Origin: Saccoglossus kowalevskii | Taxonomy: Eukaryota > Hemichordata > Enteropneusta > Harrimaniidae | Assembly: GCF_000003605.2 (NCBI RefSeq) | Contig: NW_003155740.1 | Span: 603,002 to 664,386, forward strand | DNA: 61,385 nt | Reading direction: 5' to 3' | Shown here: positions 10,109 through 19,785 of the stretch, in pieces | How positions within the stretch are numbered: position 1 is the stretch's first letter | How the letters are laid out: each line of letters begins with the position of its first letter | The notes under the pieces: model-generated | Database searches by the model: none | Told to the model about the DNA's origin: nothing | What the model saw: only the letters and a program-made list of their open reading frames with translations | Program-made: the position numbers and the translations under genes

Positions 10109-10889
10109 CTGAGGAAACAATACGATACTCGATTAATACTATTAGATACGTCGGTATATTTTTCTAGCCACCTAATGTATTTTCCAGGAATGGAGAAATG
10201 GACATATTTCATATAAGGCCGCCCTCTATGTCGCCAAAATGATGTAAACGAGTGAAAATATATACCCTACTACTGTATGGTGTATGTACACTATTTGGAA
10301 TATTGCTCCAAAAGTCAATTATATAATGATTTGTAGTTGGTCCTTTATAATATATATATAATGCAGTAAGTCTTTGTGTTTTGTTAACGACAAACGGTTA
10401 AAATTTACACTATGTGAATGGCATTGGGGGCGCAACTCATAGAAATAGTGTTCTATCATAATCACGCCACTAACTCAGTATGCCATCGTGAAATAAGGTC
10501 AATGAAATGATATTTTCAAAGAATATCTCATCGAGATGCCCATGAATTATATCATTGAACGATTTTATTTTTGTGTATGGTATTTTCAGTCGCGGGACCA
10601 TGTAATCCCATTGTTCGCGAGACAGGACGAAAAAGGGGCGTGGTCATGCATAAACGTCTAATTAAATTTGTGAAATCTAATAACGCCTTTATGCAAGCAG
10701 AGCAAAATAATGTTGAAGCTACGATTTATTTGACAACTCCAGGAGTTCAGGTAACAAAATAATAGATAAATGGGGATATTTTAATCAGGGTCGTAGAATG
10801 ACTGATGGTAACGACAAGGTAACGTTATAACGTGATTGGATGTGCTACGTAATTCGATAAGAATTGCGTAGTTAAGAATAACAACGTAC

Positions 10890-11329
10890 CGTAGTAGGCT
10901 TGGACTTTGACGTTCAGCATGAGATTTACAAACGGGTAATGGTTGCTCAGTCGCAGCGCTGATGCTCGTACTTTGTTCGTGTTGCATACCGTTACTGCCG
11001 GGAACGGCAATGTGGGCCAAGCTATCTCCTCCATATCGATATTCACTTTGTAATCAAAGAACCGAAACACCATCACAGAGGCCTGTACGATAAAACCAAT
11101 ACAGGCACCGAGCACCACCAACGCCCATAACAGGCGACTTGCGCTTGATTTCGAGCGACCAATATTGGGAAGACCGTGCCAAGTAGTATTGTCGCAGAAT
11201 TCGTGAGTGACCTGGTTCAGTTCATGTGCAAACTGTGACTTGTTCTTGTCTTCGTTTTCATCGCAACTAGAAAGTGACACGTCATCACCTAACACATCAT
11301 CGCCAGCGTCTTCCGGTGACGCCGTCGAC
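10890..11329 (-). CDS. Gene A exon 13: DEG/ENaC N-terminus, His-Gly motif, TM1, palm start
   Basis: The largest exon (440 nt, phase 2 to 1). It starts with an acidic cytoplasmic stretch (SPEDAGDDVLGDDVS), then the ASC gating motif TTWHGLPNIG with conserved His-Gly. TM1 follows (LLWALVVLGACIGFIVQ), then the extracellular palm strand FPAVTVCNTN, a family hallmark. It ends shortly after, at QAYY, with gtacgt. There is no Met between its acceptor and TM1, so this exon cannot by itself start a separate channel protein. At the sites of the ASIC proton-sensing His pair it has Lys-Val. Confidence 0.92.
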
Positions 11330-11679
11330 CTGAAGAGAGAATAATCGAATTCGATATTCAGAATTTTAGTTTCATTTCCACGCCCATATATTCGGCAAAT
11401 CTTCTCGCTTATGTTGCACTCGTATAAACATCACATGTTGATGGAAGGAACCATTATGAATTATGGGGTGTAAATTAGGAATTGAAAATCAGTCTGCTAG
11501 AGAAAATTTATCAAACACATATACCAAATTAGTACACGATCGTCTTTTCGCCAGACTGATAACAGAGTCCGACAACAGACAGAAACAGAAATTGTACACT
11601 ATTTCCACCAACCCAGCCTAAATATTGATGAAACGTTCGACGTGTATATAAATATTAACACAAAAATACAAGTACTCAC

Positions 11680-11738
11680 TTTGGGATGTTTCCATTGCTA
11701 GCGATATCCACTGTATATCCATTATTGTGCCGACCTTG
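11680..11738 (-). CDS. Gene A exon 12: cytoplasmic linker
   Basis: This 59-nt exon is phase 0 to 2, with ttttgcag acceptor and gtgagt donor. It encodes QGRHNNGYTVDIASNGNIP, a polar linker without a recognised motif and without Met. It bridges the helix exon and the channel exon, with introns of only 93 and 350 nt on its two sides. Its phases are the only ones that link the two neighbours in frame. Confidence 0.7.
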
Positions 11739-11831
11739 CTGCAAAAAAAAACGCAAAATTTACGTCATTTTTGGATATATACGGAAATGTTACAGGTTAA
11801 CCGCTGTGAGAACAATACAAACTTTACTTAC

Positions 11832-11977
11832 AACCATACTCTTGTGCCGATACAGTGCACTGCGTCTGCGCAGAGCCATTTTCTTCTTTTTTCGTCGTTT
11901 GCGAACGCATACCACAGTTACATTTATTGCAATCAAGATGGCCACCAAAAGGACCTGCGCTGCGATCAGAATTGACA
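11832..11977 (-). CDS. Gene A exon 11: first transmembrane helix
   Basis: The 146-nt exon is phase 1 to 0, between ttttcag and gtaagt. It encodes a helix of about 23 hydrophobic residues (starting VSILIAAQVLLVAIL), then a stop-transfer run VRKRRKKKK and a basic segment (MALRRRSALYRHKSMV). By the positive-inside rule the EGF arm is outside and the basic part is cytoplasmic. This agrees with the cytoplasmic N-terminus that DEG/ENaC subunits require further on. Confidence 0.85.
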
Positions 11978-12092
11978 CTGAAAACAAACACATATCAATC
12001 TGTTACTTCGTCAATATTTCTGTAGTATTAAACTTTATAATGAAATTAGAAATTGGTTAGTCATGTTTACTGTTGTAAATAAATGCACTTAC

Positions 12093-12218
12093 CAAGGTTC
12101 AATTCGCAGTCTGGACCTATCCACCACGTATTGCATTTACAAGTGTACGCCAAACAGTCCTCCGATGGAATACACGTTCCGCCATTGTGACAAGGCATGA
12201 GTCGACAAGCATCAAAAC
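12093..12218 (-). CDS. Gene A exon 10: EGF-like domain 8, juxtamembrane
   Basis: The exon is 126 nt, phase 1-1. It encodes CRLMPCHNGGTCIPSEDC, then CKCNTWWIGPDCELNL. It has seven cysteines: the Cys after C-x-C is replaced by a Trp pair (NTWW), while the extra Cys before C4 (SEDC) is kept. This repeat sits directly before the membrane helix, so the predicted free cysteine would lie close to the cell surface. Confidence 0.88.
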
Positions 12219-12339
12219 CTAACATTAAAAATTAAAAATATAAGCATTTAATCTTTTCAAGACAAAGTCCGCTAGAGTGTTAACCCATTCATGTATACAG
12301 AATCAGTTAATATATTTCTTTTACGTTCCAAACCATTGA

Positions 12340-12493
12340 TAGGCCACGCGCCAGGCGCGCGCCCCCGCCTTCAGTCCACAAAAAAAAAAGAAAAAATGAC
12401 AAATCAATTGACAAACCCAGCCCACCGGAGGTCTACTTCGGCCATGTCAATATGAGCGCGCGCCCCCTTAACGAATTTCTGGATCCGCCAGTG
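12340..12493. mobile_element. Probable truncated DNA-transposon remnant
   Basis: A GC-rich block in an AT-rich intron contains GCGCGCGCCCCC twice. Its right border reads inward as CACTGGCGGATCCAGAAATT, a terminal sequence style shared by several cut-and-paste families. No matching left end was found. The family cannot be assigned by eye. Confidence 0.4.
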
Positions 12494-12703
12494 TAGGTGG
12501 ATTGTTCCGTCAGTGTTGTCTCACTGAAAACGGCACAGTGGACCGATGATGTTTGTTTCATCACGGTAGGAAGTTGAGCAAGATGAAGACTGTAGTGTTA
12601 TTGAGTGAACATCCGGTTACGGTGATAGACGTCATAAATATTAACGATCATTCGAATGCGTGAGATAAAAAGTCCCCGCTATATTGTTAACTGGTTTACT
12701 CAC

Positions 12704-12826
12704 TCGTTTCGCACATGTCTCCTTTATAACAAGTAGGGCACGTACAATTGTACTCCGTACAAGATCCTTCCAATGGCTCGCATATTCCTTGGTTCTGACA
12801 CGGACTCGAGTCGCATGGATTCTTCC
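12704..12826 (-). CDS. Gene A exon 9: EGF-like domain 7 (8 Cys)
   Basis: The exon is 123 nt, phase 1-1, with ggcag acceptor and gtgagt donor. It encodes [21 protein letters not shown], split here as [12 protein letters not shown] and ICEPLEGSC, then CTCPTC and CYKGDMC. It is closest to EGF repeat 2 in loop lengths (EGSC and CPTC are shared), which suggests a recent duplication within the array. Confidence 0.9.
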
Positions 12827-13236
12827 CTGCCGCAAAAAAAGAATCAAATCAGAAAACATACACAAAACTATATCTGATACGAAGAGCAAATCCCAAAATA
12901 TAAAGAATGAGATGTACTTTATTAACTACACTTTTTAATAATTATGTAGGAAATTTAAAACTATGTAAATTAAATCTTAACAAAATTTTCAATAAATGAA
13001 GTATTTTCAACCCGTCTTGAGTCTGTTTTCCATTGCGTTCAATTGTTCTCTTCGAAAAGTAAAGAAAATTAATTTTATTTTATTTGAAAAAGTTAATTGT
13101 GTTATATTTCGTAGCTTCTCACATACAAACACTACTCAATATTTGGTGAGAGAAAACCAACGAATTGTATCATTGGAACAATAGGCAACAATGACGAGTA
13201 AGAAAATAACTAATATAAAACAAAAGCCCTACTTAC

Positions 13237-13365
13237 AGTTTTGGCACACCTTCCCTTCATAGCATGGCGGACATTTACATTGATAATCCATGCATTTGTC
13301 TTCAACTGTCCTGCACGTACCGCCATTACGACATGGTTGAAAAAACTCACAGGAGTCATTCACAA
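13237..13365 (-). CDS. Gene A exon 8: EGF-like domain 6 (8 Cys)
   Basis: The exon is 129 nt, phase 1-1. The acceptor is ccaaag, chosen because it is the AG that keeps the phase and the reading frame. It encodes DSCEFFQPCRNGGTCRTVEDKC, here split for reading as DSCEFFQPC and RNGGTCRTVEDKC, then CKCPPC and CYEGKVC. Eight cysteines are present. Confidence 0.88.
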
Positions 13366-13797
13366 CTTTGGAGAAAGGAAATATACACGTGAATTGCTAT
13401 AAGGGAATTTTAATACGCCACAAAATGTATAAATTACAGGAAATTGTGCCATTTAAAATATTCTAGGATTGAGGTGCATGTTTGATGACGTCATCAAAGG
13501 TTAGTTCAAAGATGGACCACGACCTAATGATGTGTACCTTAGATTCGTATCAAAATAACGACAAATGTGAGTGGATATCACGATATCAGATATACCTGGC
13601 GAAATTCGGTTGTGATTGACAAACATTGGAACATATTGAAGGACATTTAAATTATATTGATAGATTATTGAAATTATGATATAGGCGATAACACAACAAT
13701 TTATAAACGAAGATGAGCCAAAATGACAGATTATGACGTACTTTATGATAACATATCACGTGACACAGAACTACTTAGACTGATTGATTATACTTAC

Positions 13798-13917
13798 GTT
13801 TGTCGCAGTATTTACCGGTATAACAGTCGTCACATGAACACGAATACTGGTAGCACGACCTCTCATCACGTACGCACTCTCCGTGCTGACACAAGTCATC
13901 CAAACACGGGTCAAGAA
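13798..13917 (-). CDS. Gene A exon 7: EGF-like domain 5 (8 Cys)
   Basis: The exon is 120 nt, phase 1-1, with gggcag acceptor and gtaagt donor. It encodes DPCLDDLCQHGECVRDERSC, then CSCDDC and CYTGKYC. All eight cysteines are present. Charged loops (DERS, DD) distinguish it from its neighbours. It is separated from the preceding exon by only 164 nt. Confidence 0.9.
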
Positions 13918-14081
13918 CTGCCCACAAAGTAAAAATATCGCATGTTATTCTATTGGCAGAGAATTAAATTATACAATATTGCCGTTGCTGATGTTTCGTT
14001 TGAGAAGAGCAAAACTGAATAGCGCCACCTAGAAAAATCGGATTACTGAACTGAGTACTAATTAGTTCAGAATGTACTTAC

Positions 14082-14198
14082 GGTCCTGGCATTCTGGACC
14101 AGTGAAACATCCGGGACATTCGCATCTATGATTACAGGAAACCTCGTCCGGCAAACAAACTCCACGACTACATGGATTTGGCTGGCATGGGTTGTACA
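14082..14198 (-). CDS. Gene A exon 6: EGF-like domain 4 (8 Cys)
   Basis: The exon is 117 nt, phase 1-1, with a ctctag acceptor and gtaagt donor. It encodes NPCQPNPCSRGVCLPDEVSC, then CECPGC and CFTGPEC. All eight cysteines are present. Shorter loops than in the neighbouring repeats make it the most compact copy. Confidence 0.9.
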
Positions 14199-14672
14199 CT
14201 AGAGAAGAGAGTTTGTGTGAACTCAGGTTAACACAGACATAGTAGGCATCGCTAATTCTATATTGATGTTATTATCTCTCGTATAAAGTAAGAAACACTG
14301 AAAAAGTCGCCGGGTTAATTGTTCACGCGTGATCTAATAATAAGCAATTAAATGGAACTGAAACCGCCAGTTTCTAATGTTTTGCTGTTTAGTCGTTACG
14401 GTTCAGCATATATGTTTAATAGTTTATTGAAAAAAGTAATACCGAGTTAAAGTTCCGGTACATGTTTTTGTGCGCACATGCCATAGAACAACAATGTAAG
14501 TAAACAGATCGGTATATTCGATCGCATCCACGATGAATTTTAGAGTCGACGTTTAGATTATTACATAGTGTGAATTATACAAATATGTACGATTCCCCGT
14601 GTATTACCTTTTGGTCTAAAATATTAGAATATTATATTCGAACTAAAGCATGGAATCACAAGAGTGACTTAC

Positions 14673-14819
14673 CTGTTTGGCATTGTTTACCAACATAACA
14701 CCCATCTTCTTTGTTACTACATTTACATTCGTAATCACTGCACTGGTCCCCAATCGGATGACACGTGGTATTGAATCCTTCTCGGACCGGACACGGATTG
14801 GTGTTACAGGCATTGTTAT
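14673..14819 (-). CDS. Gene A exon 5: EGF-like domain 3 (8 Cys)
   Basis: The exon is 147 nt, phase 1-1, between ttttcag-like acceptor sequence and gtaagt. It is the longest EGF repeat here: the loop between C2 and C3 is stretched (PVREGFNTT) and so is the loop before the seventh Cys (SNKEDG). Eight cysteines are kept. An NTT sequon could be glycosylated. Confidence 0.88.
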
Positions 14820-16951
14820 CTGAAATTGACAGTTATAATTACTTAACTAAAAAGGAATCTACTCAATTGCACGAGTGTTGTTACCTTCACAAAATGTTGA
14901 CGTCATTTAAGGGCAATTATCTGTTAGTGATACTGTTCTAATGTGTTCATTGTGTGTGTGTTTTTTTATATATAAAACGGAATTCAGTGGCATGTTCCAT
15001 AAGACAAATACACTTCTTTCGTCGATCACAAATAATCATTATTTTATTTGACACTGAATTAATATTGATTGGAATAAGACCAAAGTAGAAAACAAAATTA
15101 TTTTATTAATACAGAGGTCAAGAATATAATTATTATCCTTTGCGTACATCCTTTCTCCATCTCACATTAATTTTTATTGACGTTTGACATTTTATAACAT
15201 ACATCAAATCGAATATACGTAACATACATACATTATTAATTTGTAACCAGGTTGTATGTATTATTAGATATTTTGACGTCGTGTGGATAATTCATTAACA
15301 AGTTAAACAATGACGTGTTGACTGTCCACACATTACCATTCTATGTCAGTCGACACCGCGTTGAGATATAAAGTGCTCTTATGAAACCATTTTTTTTCAT
15401 TAATTTTCACGATAACAGTATTTTAATTTTACTACACCAGCCTTGTAATATTTCTACAGAAAAATAAAATTGTTAAGTAACAGCTGTTTACCTTGTTAAT
15501 GTATTTTTAACTATATTGCTTATGATGTTGATAACGATATCGTGTTGTCGATTTGTTTGTAAGTTCCCATCAAGGATAATTCTAACATGACATTAAATAT
15601 TACTTATCCCATATTAATTATCCTATATTACCTATCCCTTATTACTCATCCGAAAACTACTAATCACAAACATTGGTTCAGCCAAAGGTATGTCATGTAT
15701 TCACTTTATAAGCCAGACAGTTCAGCGTGAGACTAGTAATAATGACACAGCGTATTAATATGAAGGAGCACACTGTCACTTGATCACATGCACGCCTGAC
15801 TATGAGATGCAACAATTTTCAATCAGTTTAGCATTTTAATGTTTCACACATCTCGTCGTTCAATTTGTTGGATTTTGTTTAACGAGGAGTCACAACTTTA
15901 TCAGTGGTATTGGTTCATGTAGTTTTAGGGGATATACACCATAGTATCGCTCATGTCGTTCATGGTCGAGTATTACATTTAGATATATGCAAGCAAGGCG
16001 AGCAATAGATTAAACAGGTTGAGTTTTTTCATCTATATTGTAATGGTATTACGTGTGTCAATAAAACGAATCAGTTGTCAGTTTACCGACTGGTATTAAA
16101 TTGCGAGGATGAAGTCCAATCAAATTTGATTAAAGATGAAATAACTTAATGAAATGAACGATATTGGACGTCCAATGCATTGAGCAGTCCACATAGCAAT
16201 GCGATAGTTAAGTATCAGTCAGTTATTTGTTCTTATTATACAGTCATAAATAAGTTTTATGTATGTGACATTTACACCACCCAGATAAATAATAGGTATA
16301 GATATATGCAGGTATTATATGAGTAATACTTATAATTCACGTATTATTAGCTAATATTTCACTTTGTTTGTTAGCTAAAACAACACTAAAGCATGGTCAG
16401 TCACGTTCCACACACTACAAAAAGAACAATCTGCAAACAATGCATCAAATAACCATATGGTAATCGATAAAACCATTTGTACAATGAAAGAATAATCGCA
16501 TGAATAATTTACGGGACATATGTACTCATAGTCCTAAATTAAGACTTTTTTTTATTTTTAAGGATTATTTTAATTTAATTTCTCCGTAAACTATTTTTTT
16601 AATATTAATATGACTGCGACATGTTTTAAAGTCAAGTTCACGGGTACCGTTCTTCAAATTTCCGGCTCAAATGTTGGTTGGTGTATTCGTGTAACGCTAT
16701 TGAGCTGCAGGTGTGTTGATAAGTGTATCAATCTGTTTACCGCGAATTTATCGTGATTAGCGGAAACAATTATTTTCTGCCACTAAAATGAGCTGGTTTG
16801 ACCCTTCCACCTTGTTATCGCTTTTACAAAATAGTTCTGTGCCTTGCTCTCATTAGAAAATGTTACGCCGGCTTGTTCTGATCGAGCAGTAAATATTTGA
16901 TTTAAAGGTGTATTGTCGGTAAAACTGGAAGCCCTTTCAATAATGAGTAAT

Positions 16952-17229
16952 TCGTCAACAGAGGCGGCGGCACGAAATGTTGCGATGGGGGTAAGATCTG
17001 CACACCAACCTTGCACCGAAGGCGCGAACTTACAAAGGGGCCCGGGCATGCTCCCCCTTAAACATTTTGAAAAATAGACCCTCTGAAACGCTATTTACTG
17101 TATTTTGAGGGGCAAATTTTGCTGACACAAAAGATTTCAACTTGATTTTGGTGGGGGACATTTTTTTCGAGGGGGCGGGTGCCTCCTCTGCCCCCCCCCC
17201 CGTTCCGTGCTGCCGCCACTGGTTGACGA
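16952..17229. mobile_element. 278-bp element with terminal inverted repeats
   Basis: The left end TCGTCAACAGAGGCGGCGGC and the right end, read inward, TCGTCAACCAGTGGCGGCAGC are imperfect inverted repeats that extend to about 27 bp (CACGAAATG against CACGGAACG). The interior holds a C13-like tract near 17191. No transposase is present, so it is a non-autonomous element. The CAGTGGCGG core resembles the end of the remnant near 12.49 kb. Confidence 0.65.
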
Positions 17230-19517
17230 TCGAACCTGAAAGTTATGGAGCTCGCGGGTTGTCATGATCGACCAAGTATTTATTGTCTTTAATACATTAG
17301 TCACTTTCATGCATTATTGTTCGAATGCTGCTTCGTGTGCGCGGTAAAGTAGGCCACACACAGCCCAACTTGGCGCATCCCGTCTGTGAGTGAGCCCAAC
17401 ATTTGTGCTCAGTTGCGTTCAAATTAGTTCACTGTTTATGACTGAGATTTCCCGACTGTGTGACACACGCTGCTATCATCTGACCACACTCGATTTTCAT
17501 GCAACCTGTTCGCCTTTTATCACTTCTCTCAAAATGCAACGCAACAAGCCTTTACTTGGCAGCACTCTGCAACATATTCAGTTTTTCTAATGCCATTGTT
17601 AAGTTGCGGCAATGCACACTGCTGCGATAAGTTATAACCTGCGCGTTTTGCAATAATTACTTCTTTAAATAATATGTTGCTTTTATCATGAGCCTGTGGC
17701 ACTATAAATATATATTTTGTTAAATCAATTGAAATGATACATAAATATCGATATAATTGTGTGAATATTTTTTCCGCATCAAAGTGGAGAATGTTACACT
17801 CATTTGTATTCACGTAGTTATGAACCTGGTTACCTGAAATTGATCATGTTGATTGTATGACCACGTACCCTGTTTTCCGAAAGTTGTCAAAATCCGGACT
17901 GTTTCTACTTCACGGTGTTACACAATCTGAATATATCTAACATTAAGAATGAATTTGATCTAGGCATATAACAATTGTGTTCTCGGTTTCTTACAGAATG
18001 GGCGATATCAGTCAATAACAATTAAAATGTGTTTTATATAGATATTTTTACCATATCCTACTGAGAAACACTGAAAAACAGTGTATGTAGATAAATTGTT
18101 CTATTATTTGAAAAAAAATCACCACGATTACATGCCGAATATTATATTTGAATGACGTTATAACGCCTACGTGAACAAAACGATCAAAGGTTTATAAAAA
18201 GTGTAAAAATGGCAATCTTGATTATGTCACCGCTTTTAAAATCTAAATTATATGATTAGTTTTAATTGTCTCATGTCTTTCTCTTAAGATTAATAGCAAT
18301 ATAATGGCAGGACTGACTGCATGTAATACTCCAAGTACACGTGATAATGAACATGTATTTATTGCATGGACGTTAGTTGTTTCTTGGTATAATTGATATT
18401 AACATAGTTGAAAAACGCAGAATTATATTATATTATAAATAAATACAAAATGTGACAATTGCTACTAAATTTCACTTATACATTTTTAATCTAAAAAACT
18501 ACACTCTATGTCAAACCGCAACGACAAAATATTGCAGTACAGGGTGGGACATTGGGTGGGGAGTTTGTCGGAGAAGTCTTACTATATGTTCTGCTGCAGG
18601 GACAATGCGAATTTAAACTTGTTTTTGTCAGTATCCATTCGATTATTCTTTTGCCCTACAATCATATAAACAAAGATAGTTTTTAAATATTTCGACCTCC
18701 CTGTCTTCTTTCTCACCACATTGGTTAGTTCACGTGCTTAAATCCTCATTGGATAAGATGGGTATAGTTGAATAAATTCAAACGTGATTACATCTGACAA
18801 TGGTCATCAAATGCAGTTTCGTCCCCTAATAACTCACTGCGAATTGTCGCTGAGCGCTGCCATTTCAGCCAAATGCTGTGCCAGTGTAACATTTTTACAC
18901 CTGAGTTTTCCGACAGTGTAATTGAACAGAAAAGGATCACAGAAGCATCGCTGCTCAAAGTCGTCTTATTTTTCAATAATACGTATCCTAATTTTAAATA
19001 GCTGAACAAAATATAATTCTGTCTGAATGGTTTAAAAATTAACATTAAATTTTCAGAAAACTCTCAAATATTTGAACAAATATATTGACGAGGAAAGTAT
19101 GTGTGAAAACAATTGAACTGAATCGCATGATATGTGTTCATTTGCAGCTTGTTTTTGACACCTACTTCTGCAAACAAATCCCCATTTGTACCATGTCTTC
19201 AAAAGACTCTTTATGTTAATGGAAATATTCAAAGTTGGGGTATACTTTTCTTTAAAACGAAACTCAAAATAACGCACCCAACCGATTTGCTTTTTTTTCA
19301 TTAATAAACCGAATGCATCCGATTATATCCTTTTCACAGACAGCAGTTTTCAATTTGCATGATGACATATATTCTTGAAACATACTTTATTCTTTTAATG
19401 TCATACTGATACATGTCGTGCTTTTGATAAAGTCATCACATGAGAAGAAATTAAACTCAATGAAATTAAAGTCAATGGATGTACAATAACAACTACGCGA
19501 CTTTCTGGCGTCTGTTT

Positions 19518-19785
19518 GTCTAGACAGACTACCGTCCTTCAATTTTTATATGTGTTCATATCTGTTTGTTTGCTATTACACCGGCGTCAGAAAAAAAGAA
19601 ACTGAAGTGAACAAGTTACGTCGGCGTAAGGGGCTTCTATGTGGCGAAACCTTGGAAGGAAACAGCAGTCTAGACAGACTACCGTCATTCAATCTTTATG
19701 TGTTCATATCTTTTTGTTCTATTATACCGGCGTTAACAGAAGTTAACACGTCACGTCGGCGTTTGGGACATGCATGTGGCGGAAT
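19518..19785. repeat. Tandem duplication, unit about 150 bp
   Basis: Two diverged copies begin with the palindrome GTCTAGACAGACTACCGT at 19518 and 19668. Both continue with TCAAT..TTTAT..TGTGTTCATATC, TATTA.ACCGGCGT, CACGTCGGCGT-like and TGTGGCG segments in the same order. The second copy has short deletions. Confidence 0.8.
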
